Below, one piece after another: positions 24,951-35,036 of a stretch of DNA of 64,000 bases. Within the stretch, counting starts at the first letter, position 1. Every line of letters starts with the position of its first letter. The stretch lies in contig NZ_CP115165.1 in NCBI RefSeq assembly GCF_028622095.1, positions 1,609,501 through 1,673,500 of the forward strand, in the 5' to 3' direction. The translations under genes were made by a program, and so were the position numbers. Source of the stretch: Deinococcus aquaticus. Lineage in GTDB: Bacteria > Deinococcota > Deinococci > Deinococcales > Deinococcaceae. Below the pieces are notes generated by a model, which was not told where the DNA came from, ran no database searches, and saw nothing but the letters and a program-made list of their open reading frames with translations.

Positions 24951-26429
24951 TCAGCGCAGCAGGCGCAGCACGCCGCCGTACAGAGCCAGGAACTGCGGGT
25001 CGTTCAGGGCGCGGGCGTCATTCCAGGTGGCGCTCACGCAGTACGTGCGGCCCGCCTGCGTGGTGACCTGAGTGGTCAGGTTCAGCACGCCGGGCTCGTT
25101 GCCGCCCTTGAAGCTGACGCTGCCGAAGGCGGCGGGGTCGGCCACGCCGGGATTCAGCTGCGTTTCCTTCAGGGCGACGACTGCGCCCATCAGGCGGCAC
25201 AGGCGTCCCGTGCTGGCGAACCATTCCACGTCCCGCGCCAGGGGGCCGCCCGCGAAGGCCGAGGCGGCGGGCAGCGGGGCCACGCGAGCGCGCTCCAGCA
25301 CCGCCCGCCGCGCCGGGACGTTCAGGACGGCGGCGCGGTACTCCGCGAGCAGCGCGGCGTTCGCGGGGTTCTTCAGCGCGAAGGCTTCACGGGTGCCCGG
25401 CAGGGCGTTTTGACCCAGCCGGGCCTCCACGCCCGCGCGGCCCACGGCGTTCAGCAGCAGGTCCGTGGCGGTGTTGTCACTCTGCGAGATCATGCGCGCC
25501 GCGAGGTCCCGCAGCGTGTACCGACTGCCGGTCGGCGCGTCCTGCAACGTGCCGCTGGGGAGGCTGCGGTCGGCGTCCGTCAGGGTCAGTTCGTCGGTCC
25601 AGGCGCGCTGCCCGGCGCTGATCTGCGCCTGCAACTCGCCCAGGATCGCCAGTTTGAAGGTGGACCCGACCGCCAGGGGCCGCGCGGCGTTCAGGGCGAT
25701 GACCGGGGCGCCGCCCTGAACGCCCACCTCCTGCACCAGCAGGCTGACCTGTCCGGGCAGCGCGTCGAACGCGGCGCGCGCCTCGTCGGGCGAGCCGAAG
25801 GTCACGTCCGGCGTGACGGGCGCGACGACCAGCCCGGTCACGCGGCCCTGAGCGTCCAGCGTGAACTGCGTGACGTTCAGCGGGCCGTTCTCGAAGATCA
25901 GGGTGGCGCCGGTCGCGCTGACCTGCACGTCCTGAAGCGGGCCGTACTGGGCGCGCAGGCCCTCCAGGAAGGACCGCAACTGCGCTTCGGGCAGCGCCTC
26001 CAGAAACGCCGGGGCGAACAGCGCCGGGTCCAGCGGCCCGCTGAAGATGCGCTTCAGCAGCTCACGCGGCGAGCCTGCTCCGGTCGCGTCCGCGTTCGCC
26101 ACCAGCGGCGTGAAGCGCAGGCCCGTGAAGCGCCCTTGGTCGTCCAGCGCGGCCTGCACGCCCAGGCGGCCCTTCTCGAACACGGCCACGGCCACCCCGC
26201 CCTGCGTTTCGACGCTCCGGAAGGCGCCCAGCTGCGCGCGCAGGCCGTCCAGCGCCGTCTGAAGCTGCGCGGCACTCAGGGCCGCCTGGAAGTCCGGGGC
26301 CAGCCACGCCGCCTGCACCGGCCCGCTGAACAGCCGCGTCACGGCCTCCAGTACGCCCAGCGGGGCCTGCGCCTGCGCGCAGGTCAGCAGCGAGAAACTC
26401 AGCAGGACAGCCGGACGGGTGGGTCGCAT
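24951..26429 (-). CDS. Secreted serine beta-lactamase-fold hydrolase with two N-terminal DUF3887-like repeats
   Basis: About 492 residues. A signal peptide ends near C-A-Q-A-Q. Residues about 25-115 and 119-208 are two copies of a small domain (L-F-S-G-P-V-x-x-A-W-L-A-P-D-F, then I-F-S-G-P-L-x-x-A-L-F-A-P-A-F) like DUF3887. The C-terminal ~280 residues follow the class A beta-lactamase plan: S-T-F-K (Ser256, Lys259), S-D-N (317-319) and K-G-G near 448 in place of K-T-G. A glutamate of the omega loop is not obvious, so this may be a transpeptidase-like or non-lactamase relative. TACCGT six bases before ATG 26429 suggests a leaderless mRNA. Confidence 0.85.
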   Translation of the reverse strand: MRPTRPAVLLSFSLLTCAQAQAPLGVLEAVTRLFSGPVQAAWLAPDFQAALSAAQLQTALDGLRAQLGAFRSVETQGGVAVAVFEKGRLGVQAALDDQGRFTGLRFTPLVANADATGAGSPRELLKRIFSGPLDPALFAPAFLEALPEAQLRSFLEGLRAQYGPLQDVQVSATGATLIFENGPLNVTQFTLDAQGRVTGLVVAPVTPDVTFGSPDEARAAFDALPGQVSLLVQEVGVQGGAPVIALNAARPLAVGSTFKLAILGELQAQISAGQRAWTDELTLTDADRSLPSGTLQDAPTGSRYTLRDLAARMISQSDNTATDLLLNAVGRAGVEARLGQNALPGTREAFALKNPANAALLAEYRAAVLNVPARRAVLERARVAPLPAASAFAGGPLARDVEWFASTGRLCRLMGAVVALKETQLNPGVADPAAFGSVSFKGGNEPGVLNLTTQVTTQAGRTYCVSATWNDARALNDPQFLALYGGVLRLLR

Positions 26430-26478
26430 GTCGCCACGGTACGCCACGAGACGGGTACGGGAGGCCGCACCTGCCGCC

Positions 26479-26484
26479 TATACT
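26479..26484 (+). promoter_or_regulatory. Leaderless -10 element for gatC-serS
   Basis: TATACT seven bases before the gatC ATG; no room for a ribosome site. Same arrangement as many other genes in the window. Confidence 0.7.
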
Positions 26485-26491
26485 TCTGGGC

Positions 26492-26784
26492 ATGATCGAC
26501 GCGGCCCAGATAGACCACCTCGCGCAGCTTGCCCGGCTGCACCTGACCCCGGAGGAACGCACCGCCATGCAGGGCGACCTGACCCGCGTGCTGGGGTACT
26601 TCGACCTGCTGGGCGAGGCGGACACCAGCGGCGTGCAGGAAATGCAGCGCCCGGTCGACCTCGTGAACGTGCTGCGCGACGACGTGCCCGGCGCGGTCTT
26701 CCCGCAGGCCGCCGTGACCGCCCTGGCCCCCGAGAGCATGCCCGACGGTCACATCCGCGTGCCCCGCACCGTGGAGGCCGACTG

Positions 26785-26785
<1 letters not shown>
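26492..26785 (+). CDS. gatC: Aspartyl/glutamyl-tRNA amidotransferase subunit C
   Basis: 97 residues, matching GatC length. The family pattern is visible: [14 protein letters not shown] at the start, then [11 protein letters not shown], and a C-terminal R-D-D-V-P with [12 protein letters not shown]. GatC stabilises GatA in the GatCAB complex, which converts Asp-tRNA(Asn) or Glu-tRNA(Gln) to the amide forms. gatA and gatB are not in the window. ATG 26492 follows TATACT. The stop overlaps the serS start by one base (TGATG). Confidence 0.93.
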
Positions 26786-28062
<1,277 letters not shown>

Positions 28063-28125
28063 CCGGGAGGAAGTGGGTTGTGGGGTGTGGGTCGGTGGCC
28101 TGTCTGCCGTCCCGCACCACACCTT

Positions 28126-28153
28126 CATTACGCCCAGAGCGTAATGGTATGCT
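28126..28153 (+). promoter_or_regulatory. Perfect 8 bp palindrome overlapping a leaderless promoter
   Basis: CATTACGC (28126-28133) and GCGTAATG (28139-28146) are exact inverted repeats separated by five bases. TATGCT (28148-28153) begins two bases later and lies six bases before the ATG at 28160. The palindrome occupies the spacer/-35 side of the promoter, the usual place for a repressor operator. No matching regulator is seen nearby. Confidence 0.65.
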
Positions 28154-28159
28154 GACCGC

Positions 28160-30127
28160 ATGGACATTCCAGCGGAGTTGGTGCAGGACACCCAGGCCCG
28201 GTTCCTGAACCGCCGGGCACAGCGGACCGAGCAACTGGAGCGACTGAACGTGGGCGGCCTGATCGAGGCCGATTCCGCCGCGCGGGTCGAGGCCCGCCTG
28301 GCGCGGCTGGGTGTACCCATGCCGGACGCCCGCGCGCTGGTCGAGGGGCACGAACCGCTCGCGCAACTCACCTCGCGCCTCCCGCAGGACACCCGGCAGA
28401 ACGTGGAACGCCTGCTCGGCGCGAACGATCTGGTGGGCGTGGCGTACCTGGACCTCGCGCGCGCCGCCGCCCGCGCCGTGGCCCGCGTGGTCCTGCGCGA
28501 CCGCCGTGGCCGCACCACCGGGTACGGCACCGGCTGGCTGTGCAGCCCCCGCCTGCTCATTACCAACAACCACGTCCTGACCGGACCCGACGATGCCCGC
28601 ACGGCCGCCGCCGAATTCGACTACGAACTGCGCCCGGACGGCACCCTGCGCGACCGCGTGACCCTCTCCCTGGACCCCGACACGCTGTTCCTGACCAGCG
28701 AGGCGCTCGACTACACGATTGTGGCTATGCAGGGCGACACGGCGCCGTTCGGGTGGATTCCCTGCTTCGGCGGGGCCGACCGGAACGTGCTGGGCGAGGC
28801 CCTGAGCATCATCCAGCACCCCAGCGGCGAACCGAAACAGGTGGCGCTGCGCGAGAACCGCCTCGTGGACCGCCTGCCGGACTTCCTGCACTACGAGACC
28901 GACACCGCCCCCGGCAGCAGCGGCAGTCCCGTCTTCAACGACGCCTGGGAGGTCGTGGCCCTGCACCACAGCGGCGTGCCCCGCACCGACGCGCAGGGCC
29001 GCGTGCTGCGCCGCGACGGGCGGCCCACCGCGCCCGGTGACAGCGACACCGACATCGACTGGATCGCCAACGAGGGCGTCCGCATCAGCCGCATCCTGGA
29101 GGACCTGCGCGCCCGCCCGGACGCCGCGCACCCCCTGATCTCGGAACTGCTCGCCGCGCCCCGCCCGCCCCGGCCCGCCCCCGAAACGGCTGCCGGCAGT
29201 CCCGTCCCGCCGCTGGACGGCGCCACCCTGGACCTGGGTGAACTGGACCTGAACGCCCTGAAGGCCGACCCGGACGGCCGCGTGACACTGCCCGTCACGC
29301 TCACGCTGCGGCTGAAAGCGCCGGAGGGGCGGCCCGCGCCTAGCCGGGACCGCCTGTACCTCGACCCGGCCGACGCGGACGCCACCCGCGCCTACTACGC
29401 CACGCTGAACGCCGACCTGAACGCAGATGCCACGCCCCGCGAGCGGTTCCTGGCGCTGTCGAAACTCGTGACCGGCACGCACGCCCGCGTGCTGGCCTAC
29501 GCGCCTGCCGAGCAGCTGTACCCCTGGGTGGACGTGTGGCCCGACGGGCAGCTGCGCAGCCTGTACTCGGCCCGCGAGCACACGCCCGCCGAACTGATCG
29601 CAGCGGACCGCGCCGCCCAGGCTCGCCGCGACCGCCTCGCCGCCGCCGAGGGCCTGAACGCCGACGCGCTGGAGGACGCCCTGCCGTACAACTGCGAGCA
29701 TGTCGTGCCGCAGAGCTGGTTCGCCAGGCGGCAGCCCATGCGCGGCGACCTGCACCACCTGTTCGCCTGCGAACCCGACTGCAACTCCTTCCGGGGGAAC
29801 ACGCCGTACTTCGACTTTCCCGACTACGGCGAGGCGATCCGTAGCGACTGCGGCCGCCGCGAACCCGGCGAGTTCGAACCCGCCCACGGCCAGGGCGCCG
29901 CCGCCCGCGCCACGCTGTACTTCCTGCTGCGTTACCCCGGCGTGGTCCGCCAGTACGCGCCCCGGCACCTTCAGACGCTGCTGGCGTGGCATGCCGCGCA
30001 CCCGCCCGGCGACTGGGAACGCCACCGTAACGCCGCCATTCACGCCGCGCAGGGTAACCGCAACCCCCTGATCGACCACCCGGACTGGGCCGCCACGACC
30101 GATTTCACGGAGGGCCTGGGCCGCTGA
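28160..30127 (+). CDS. Trypsin-like serine protease fused to endonuclease I (NucM/EndA-type), cytosolic
   Basis: 655 residues with no signal peptide or membrane segment. Residues 1-110 form a helical region. Residues about 111-315 are a trypsin/V8-like protease with His138 (I-T-N-N-H-V-L), Asp184 (L-D-Y-T-I-V) and Ser254 (P-G-S-S-G-S-P). A Pro-rich linker and an acidic beta segment (about 335-400) follow. Residues about 405-650 match endonuclease I: Y-N-C-E-H-V-V-P-Q-S-W-F (510-521), D-L-H-H-L-F (530-535), N-S-F-R-G-N near 542, and G-N-R-N-P-L-I-D-H-P (632-641). Both catalytic centres look complete. Known endonuclease I proteins are normally exported, so a cytosolic fusion to a protease is unusual. 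A conflict, defence or DNA-damage role is inference. Promoter with palindrome lies just upstream. Confidence 0.88.
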   Translation: MDIPAELVQDTQARFLNRRAQRTEQLERLNVGGLIEADSAARVEARLARLGVPMPDARALVEGHEPLAQLTSRLPQDTRQNVERLLGANDLVGVAYLDLARAAARAVARVVLRDRRGRTTGYGTGWLCSPRLLITNNHVLTGPDDARTAAAEFDYELRPDGTLRDRVTLSLDPDTLFLTSEALDYTIVAMQGDTAPFGWIPCFGGADRNVLGEALSIIQHPSGEPKQVALRENRLVDRLPDFLHYETDTAPGSSGSPVFNDAWEVVALHHSGVPRTDAQGRVLRRDGRPTAPGDSDTDIDWIANEGVRISRILEDLRARPDAAHPLISELLAAPRPPRPAPETAAGSPVPPLDGATLDLGELDLNALKADPDGRVTLPVTLTLRLKAPEGRPAPSRDRLYLDPADADATRAYYATLNADLNADATPRERFLALSKLVTGTHARVLAYAPAEQLYPWVDVWPDGQLRSLYSAREHTPAELIAADRAAQARRDRLAAAEGLNADALEDALPYNCEHVVPQSWFARRQPMRGDLHHLFACEPDCNSFRGNTPYFDFPDYGEAIRSDCGRREPGEFEPAHGQGAAARATLYFLLRYPGVVRQYAPRHLQTLLAWHAAHPPGDWERHRNAAIHAAQGNRNPLIDHPDWAATTDFTEGLGR

Positions 30128-30190
30128 CCCACCCCTGGGAACTGCCGGGGAGACAGGGTGCCTGCGCGCGCCGGACGCTACACTGACGGC

Positions 30191-30718
30191 ATGACACAAT
30201 CCCTGACGGACCCGGCGGTGCTGGCCGTGATGGGCGCCACGCCCGACGACGTGCGCGCTCGCCTGACCAAGGAACTCGACCGCTTCGAGGCGCAGCTGCG
30301 CACCCGGCAGGCCGACTGGACCCGCGTGCAACCGGACCGCGAGTGGAGCCCCGCGCAGGACGCCGAGCACGTCATCCTGATCAACGACTCCATCTCGCGC
30401 GGCGTGGCGCTGCTGCTCTCGGACCGGGAACTGCGGCCCACCCCCCGCGCGCCCGGCGAGACCACCCCGGACGGCCGCCGCGTCGCCCCGCCCCACACCC
30501 GCCCCAGCGACACCGGCCTGGCCTGGGAGGACCTGGATACCCGCTGGGCGCAGAGCCGCGCTGGCCTGGAACGCGCCGTGACGGACCTGCGCCACACGCC
30601 GGGCCGCACGCTGTGGCACCCGTTCTTCGGGGAACTGGACGCCATGGACTGGATGCGCATGGTCGCCATTCACCTGAACAACCACCGCAAGCAACTGGAA
30701 GCCAGCGCCAGCGCATGA
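30191..30718 (+). CDS. DinB superfamily protein
   Basis: About 175 residues, four-helix-bundle DinB/YfiT type. Metal-ligand histidines fit A-E-H-V near residue 56 and H-L-N-N-H-R-K-Q-L at the end. The W-S-P-A-Q-D-A-E-H and L-D-A-M-D-W-M-R-M patterns are characteristic. Deinococcus genomes are rich in this family; the reaction (often thiol transfer) is unknown here. ATG 30191 lies six bases after TACACT, so the mRNA is probably leaderless; an in-frame ATG at 30158 precedes that promoter element. The stop overlaps the next gene by four bases. Confidence 0.85.
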   Translation: MTQSLTDPAVLAVMGATPDDVRARLTKELDRFEAQLRTRQADWTRVQPDREWSPAQDAEHVILINDSISRGVALLLSDRELRPTPRAPGETTPDGRRVAPPHTRPSDTGLAWEDLDTRWAQSRAGLERAVTDLRHTPGRTLWHPFFGELDAMDWMRMVAIHLNNHRKQLEASASA

Positions 30719-31161
30719 CCGACCCCGCCTCCACCCCGCCCGCCAGCACCCGCACCGACAAGGGCGTGCGCGGCTTCGAACTGGACATCCACGTGGCGTT
30801 CACGCAGCCGCTGCCGGCCACGCAGGCCCGCGCCGCACTGCTGACCTTGGACGGCTTCACCGTGGACCTGTACCGCCCCCACCCGGCCGCGCTGCACGCC
30901 GACCAGTCCGGCGGTGACGCTCCCGACGAGGTGCCCTCGGCCCGCCTGACCGGCCCCCTGCGCGACCCGGAAGCCCTGCGCGCCGGCCTCAGCGCCCTGC
31001 TGGGCGGCCCGGCCCGCTACGTGGAAGTCGGCGTGCGCGGCTTCCTGCGCAGCGCCGCCGGGCAGACCGAATGGATGCCCTGGAAACGCAACGCCGTGCT
31101 GCCCCGCGCCGACGTGGCGCGCGTGACCTTCGAGGAAGGCGTGCGCTTCGTGCTGGAGTGA
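30715..31161 (+). CDS. Uncharacterised protein, 148 residues, coupled to DinB gene
   Basis: No family recognised. ATG 30715 overlaps the DinB stop (ATGA), so the two are probably co-translated. The first ~18 residues are Pro/Ser/Thr-rich and disordered. The rest has alternating charged and hydrophobic stretches consistent with a mixed alpha/beta fold (F-E-L-D-I-H-V-A-F, A-R-Y-V-E-V-G-V-R-G-F, Trp-containing W-M-P-W-K-R). No signal peptide. It ends five bases before repeat copy C. Confidence 0.75.
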   Translation: MTDPASTPPASTRTDKGVRGFELDIHVAFTQPLPATQARAALLTLDGFTVDLYRPHPAALHADQSGGDAPDEVPSARLTGPLRDPEALRAGLSALLGGPARYVEVGVRGFLRSAAGQTEWMPWKRNAVLPRADVARVTFEEGVRFVLE

Positions 31162-31165
31162 CGTA

Positions 31166-31300
31166 ATACGGGTTCCGTCTGTTTCGTTAACAACCCGGAA
31201 GGACGCCGGGTTGCCAACTCCACGTCCGGAACCCGTTTCTCTCCTGCTCGCTCCGCTCGGGTTGAAAGCTTTTGCAAACCTTTCAACCGGAGTCCGTATA
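31166..31300 (+). repeat. Dispersed ~135 bp repeat, copy C
   Basis: Begins ATACGGGTTCCG four bases after the preceding stop codon and ends CCGGAGTCCGTAT. Contains TGTTTCGTTAACAACCCGG, GTTGCCAACTCCACG and the TTGAAAG / CTTTCAA stem with TTTGCAAA in the loop. Confidence 0.9.
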
Positions 31301-31314
31301 AGCAGGTATCAAGG

Positions 31315-31355
31315 GGCCGCCCCGCACCTCTGTTCAATTCAGGTGCGGGGCGGCC
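31315..31355. terminator. Strong bidirectional hairpin terminator
   Basis: GGCCGCCCCGCACCT pairs perfectly with AGGTGCGGGGCGGCC across an 11-base loop; between convergent genes. Confidence 0.85.
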
Positions 31356-31373
31356 TCCCTGTCTGCCGTGCCT

Positions 31374-31652
31374 TCAGGCGCTGTGTGGCAGGACCAGCGC
31401 GCGGGCTTTCACGCCCGCCTCGCCCGGATGCAGAGCGAGGATCAGCAGTTTCGTGTCGGGGCGCAGCAGGTACGGCAGGACCGTGTCGTTCAGGGCGTTC
31501 AGGGCGCACGTGGCTTCCCCGACCGGCAGGTCGCGCAGGACGAGCACGGCGCGCGCGGCGGCCACGTCCGTCCAGATGTCCACGCGGCCTAGCAGGTCCT
31601 CGCCGCTGCGGGACCGGTACTCGAATTCGTGGTGGCGTCTGAGCTGATGCAT
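31374..31652 (-). CDS. Uncharacterised small protein, 92 residues
   Basis: No family recognised. Begins M-H-Q-L-R-R-H-H-E-F and has D-I-W-T-D-V-A-A-A-R-A-V-L-V-L and L-L-I-L-A-L-H-P-G-E blocks, suggesting a small alpha/beta protein. ATG 31652 was chosen because AGAGGAGAAG lies about nine bases upstream on the minus strand; the longer frame to 31775 starts in non-coding-looking sequence. About 265 bases without a gene separate it from the divergent gene at 31919. Confidence 0.65.
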   Translation of the reverse strand: MHQLRRHHEFEYRSRSGEDLLGRVDIWTDVAAARAVLVLRDLPVGEATCALNALNDTVLPYLLRPDTKLLILALHPGEAGVKARALVLPHSA

Positions 31653-31918
31653 GAAATTGGTCTTCTCCTCTGGTTCGGTCAGGGCAATGGGACAGGAAGG
31701 CGGAGTGAACGCAGGGGGAACGCGGGCGCGGAAGCTGCCGGCACAGCGGGCATGGGCTGGGGGGTTGTGCTGCACAGCTTAAACGCTGCGGATGTGTCCT
31801 TTGTCCCGCCTGTCTGTGTTCCGTGTGATCCTGCCCGGCCCTGACCGGGACAGACTGGCGCCCCCTGATCAAACGTGCGTGAAGACGCCGGGAACGGCCG
31901 GCCCGTACACTGAAGGGG

Positions 31919-32437
31919 ATGACCACGCCAGTCAGCGAACTGCTGCGCGAGTACCAGGGCTACGTTCTGGCGTACCGTCTGCGCCGCGCCGTGGGCGGCC
32001 GGGTCGCGCCGGCCCGCGAGCAACTGACCCTGGCGCAGTACGCCGCGCTGCGCCTGGAACGCCAGGACCTCGCGCGGTCCCTGATCCGCCGGGGCATGGG
32101 CAGCGGGCAGATGCGCCGCCTGGACGACCTGTCCGACGAACTGATGTTCGGCTTCTGGCTGAACCCGGCCGAGGTCGCCGCGTTCCTGCGCGCCGCGATC
32201 CGCGAGGGCAGCCACCCCGCGCTGGGCGACCCGGCCGCCTTCGCCGCGCTGCTGAGCCCCGCCGAACGCGCCCGCCTGGGCGAGAGCGGCGTGCGGCGCG
32301 TGTGCGCGCACCACATCGCGAGTTTCTCGCTGGCCGCGCCCATGCTCGACCCGACCGGCCTGAACGCCGCGTGGCAACGCATCGAGGACAACGAGCCGCC
32401 GCTGTTCGTGGATGAACTGCAACCGGTGGGCTCCTGA
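31919..32437 (+). CDS. Uncharacterised protein, 172 residues, upstream of comF
   Basis: No family recognised. Soluble, strongly helical, Arg/Ala/Leu-rich. It contains L-M-F-G-F-W-L-N-P-A-E-V-A-A-F and paired histidines C-A-H-H-I-A-S-F that could bind a metal or cofactor. TACACT lies seven bases before ATG 31919, indicating a leaderless transcript. The stop codon overlaps the proposed comF CTG start by three bases, so it is probably the first gene of a comF operon. Confidence 0.75.
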   Translation: MTTPVSELLREYQGYVLAYRLRRAVGGRVAPAREQLTLAQYAALRLERQDLARSLIRRGMGSGQMRRLDDLSDELMFGFWLNPAEVAAFLRAAIREGSHPALGDPAAFAALLSPAERARLGESGVRRVCAHHIASFSLAAPMLDPTGLNAAWQRIEDNEPPLFVDELQPVGS

Positions 32438-33072
32438 ACGCCGCGCAGCTTCTCGGGGACGCCCTGCGCGCCCTGCTGCCGCGCGCCTGCCCCGGCTGCG
32501 GCGGGCAACTGGGCCGCGCCGCCGGACTGTGCGCCGCCTGCCGGGGCGCCCTGCACGCCCGCGTCGAGGCGCACAGCCCCCTGCGCGCCCAGCCGGTCCC
32601 GCACCTCGTGACGCTGGGCGCGTACCGGGGTGTGAACCGCCGCGCCGTCCGCACCCTGAAATTCGGGGAGGCCCGCGACCTCGCCGCCGTGCTGGGCGAG
32701 GCCCTCGCCGGGGGCGTGCCCGCCCACTGGAACGTGCGGGCCGTCGTGCCCGTGCCTCTGCACCCGGCCCGGCAGCGGCAGCGGGGCTTCAATCAGGCGG
32801 AACTGCTGGGCCGCGCGGTGGCCGCGCAGCTGGGCGTACCGTGCGTGCCAGGGCTGCAACGCACCCGTCACACCGCTCAGCAGGCCCGTCGTCACGCCGC
32901 GCAGCGCGAGGACCTGCACGGCGCGTTCCGCGCCCGCCCGGACGCACTGCCGGGCGGTCCGGTCCTGCTGATCGACGACGTGTTCACCACCGGCAACACC
33001 CTGCTCGCCTGCCAGGACACCCTGAAACAGGTGGGCGTGACGGAGCTGTACGCCGCCGTCATCGCCCGCTGA
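32434..33072 (+). CDS. comF: ComF family amidophosphoribosyltransferase-like protein, apparent CTG start
   Basis: 212 residues if started at CTG 32434. The N-terminal zinc ribbon is complete (C-P-G-C-G-G, then C-A-A-C). The PRTase motif V-L-L-I-D-D-V-F-T-T-G-N-T and the upstream P-V-P-L-H-P-A-R-Q-R-Q-R-G-F-N-Q-A are typical of ComF. In this frame there is a stop at 32413 and no ATG, GTG or TTG until GTG 32608, which would delete the zinc ribbon and leave 154 residues. CTG 32434 overlaps the preceding stop as CTGA, the same four-base geometry as GTGA/ATGA elsewhere in this window. ComF supports natural DNA uptake. Confidence 0.85.
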   Translation: MNAAQLLGDALRALLPRACPGCGGQLGRAAGLCAACRGALHARVEAHSPLRAQPVPHLVTLGAYRGVNRRAVRTLKFGEARDLAAVLGEALAGGVPAHWNVRAVVPVPLHPARQRQRGFNQAELLGRAVAAQLGVPCVPGLQRTRHTAQQARRHAAQREDLHGAFRARPDALPGGPVLLIDDVFTTGNTLLACQDTLKQVGVTELYAAVIAR

Positions 33073-33087
33073 GCGCCGGTTCCCCGG

Positions 33088-33633
33088 TCAGGGCAGCCGC
33101 TCACCCGCCGTGACTGCGTCCGGCAGCCAGTTCTCACGCGGGGGGAGCGGGCAGGTCCAGCCGTCCCCGTACGCGCAGTACGGGTGGTACGCGAGGTTGA
33201 AATCCACCCGCACCAGCGCGCCCTCGCCGCCCAGCTGCCGGTCCAGCGCGGCGTCCAGGTAACGGCCCGCGCCGTACGTGCCGCCCTCGGCCGCGCCGCT
33301 CGTGGCGTCCCGGAACGGAATGAACACCCGCGCGGGCTGCTCGTCGCCGGGCGGCGTGAACACCCACAGCGTGCGCTCGCCGCCCGGCAGGGGCAGCGTC
33401 ACCTGCCCGTACCGCACCATGACGCGCGTCTGGCCGGTGTTCGTCTCCAGCGGAAACTCGGCCCCCTCGTCCTGCGGCAGGCGGTCGAGCAGCACCGTGA
33501 ACGCCCACGACTCGTCCGGCGCGAAGTACCGCAGGCCATGAAACGACTTCGGGTCCACCGGGCCATTCCCGGCCGCGAAATGCTGATCCTTGCGGTTCCG
33601 GAAGTCCAGCACGGCCTCCTCGTACAGGCCCAT
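33088..33633 (-). CDS. DUF1684 family protein
   Basis: About 181 residues. DUF1684 features are visible: D-F-R-N-R-K-D near the start, F-H-G-L-R-Y-F, T-G-Q-T-R-V-M-V-R-Y-G, V-F-I-P-F-R-D-A-T-S-G, Y-G-A-G-R-Y-L-D and D-F-N-L-A-Y-H-P-Y-C-A-Y. The function of the family is not established. ATG 33633 overlaps the upstream S4 gene's stop by one base (TAATG), with GGAG seven bases upstream; a GTG six bases earlier is possible. It converges on comF with 15 bases between stops. Confidence 0.88.
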   Translation of the reverse strand: MGLYEEAVLDFRNRKDQHFAAGNGPVDPKSFHGLRYFAPDESWAFTVLLDRLPQDEGAEFPLETNTGQTRVMVRYGQVTLPLPGGERTLWVFTPPGDEQPARVFIPFRDATSGAAEGGTYGAGRYLDAALDRQLGGEGALVRVDFNLAYHPYCAYGDGWTCPLPPRENWLPDAVTAGERLP

Positions 33634-33854
33634 TACCACTCCACCGTCACACTCTTCCCGGCGTACTCGATGATGTCACCGCGCCTCAACTTGCGGCGGC
33701 GGCGCGTCTCGATCTGACCGTTCAGTCGCACCTCGCCGCCCTGCACGCGGAACTTGGCCTCGCCGCCCGTCTCGACCAGCCCGCGCATTTTCAGGAAATC
33801 CTGAAGGTCGATGGTGTCCGGGTCGTAAGGGGAGTAACTGGGATCGCTGGTCAT
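33633..33854 (-). CDS. Small S4-domain RNA-binding protein
   Basis: 73 residues, one S4 domain of the YbcJ-like type: I-D-L-Q-D-F-L-K-M-R-G-L-V, then G-E-V-R-L-N-G-Q-I-E-T-R-R-R-R-K-L-R-R-G-D-I-I. Such proteins bind structured RNA. TACGCT seven bases before ATG 33854 suggests a leaderless mRNA. Operon with the DUF1684 gene (TAATG overlap). Confidence 0.9.
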   Translation of the reverse strand: MTSDPSYSPYDPDTIDLQDFLKMRGLVETGGEAKFRVQGGEVRLNGQIETRRRRKLRRGDIIEYAGKSVTVEW

Positions 33855-33927
33855 GCCGGGCAGCGTAGCAGGGCGGGCGGGGCGGGGTCTGTACGCCCGT
33901 TCCGCCGCGCGCCCCCACCCGCTGCCC

Positions 33928-34475
<548 letters not shown>

Positions 34476-34479
<4 letters not shown>

Positions 34480-35036
34480 GGGCGGGCCTCCCGCGCGGCC
34501 AGAATCGCGGCGCGCAGCTTCGCCGGGTCCGTGATCGCTGCCTCTGGAGTCACGGCAGGACTGCCGGGCGCCGGGGCGGGCGGGGTCACAACGGGCGCCG
34601 CCCCGCCGGACGCGGGCACGATGGCCCCGTTCACGACCGGATACAGGCCCTGATTGAAGCCCACCAGTGGGCTGTCCAGGCGGGCGGTGTACAGCAGCGC
34701 GATCACGTCCTGACCGGCGCGCAGGGCAGGCAGGTCCGCCACGCCCTTCAGGAAGAACAGCGCCGGAGCGCCCCCCTGCTGCGGCAGCCCGGCCGGGTCG
34801 CCGGCCAGGGTTTCCGTGACGGTCAGCGGGTACGCCACGTACGTCACGCCGCCCTCCCGCACGTCGGCCGGCTGGCCGAGCGTGGCACGCACGATCACCT
34901 CGGCCTTCTTTGCCTGCTGCGCCAGTGTCAGCGTGGGGGCGGTCGTGGCCTGCGCCGTGAGCAGCGAACCCGGCAGGATCGCCAGCAGCGTCCCCAGCAG
35001 CAGGACCGGACCGCGCCGGACGGAGGAGCGCCTCAC
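34476..35036 (-). CDS. Uncharacterised secreted protein, 186 residues
   Basis: A signal peptide (V-L-L-L-G-T-L-L-A-I-L-P-G-S-L-L-T-A-Q-A) is followed by a beta-rich domain (A-E-V-I-V-R-A-T-L-G, V-A-Y-P-L-T-V-T-E-T-L-A-G, V-I-A-L-L-Y-T-A-R-L). A Pro/Ala linker leads to a short helical tail. No family recognised. GTG 35036 overlaps the upstream stop (GTGA) and its own stop overlaps the dockerin start (GTGA), so the three genes are translationally chained. Some first-domain features recall small secreted OB-fold/NTR-like domains, but this is weak. Confidence 0.75.
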
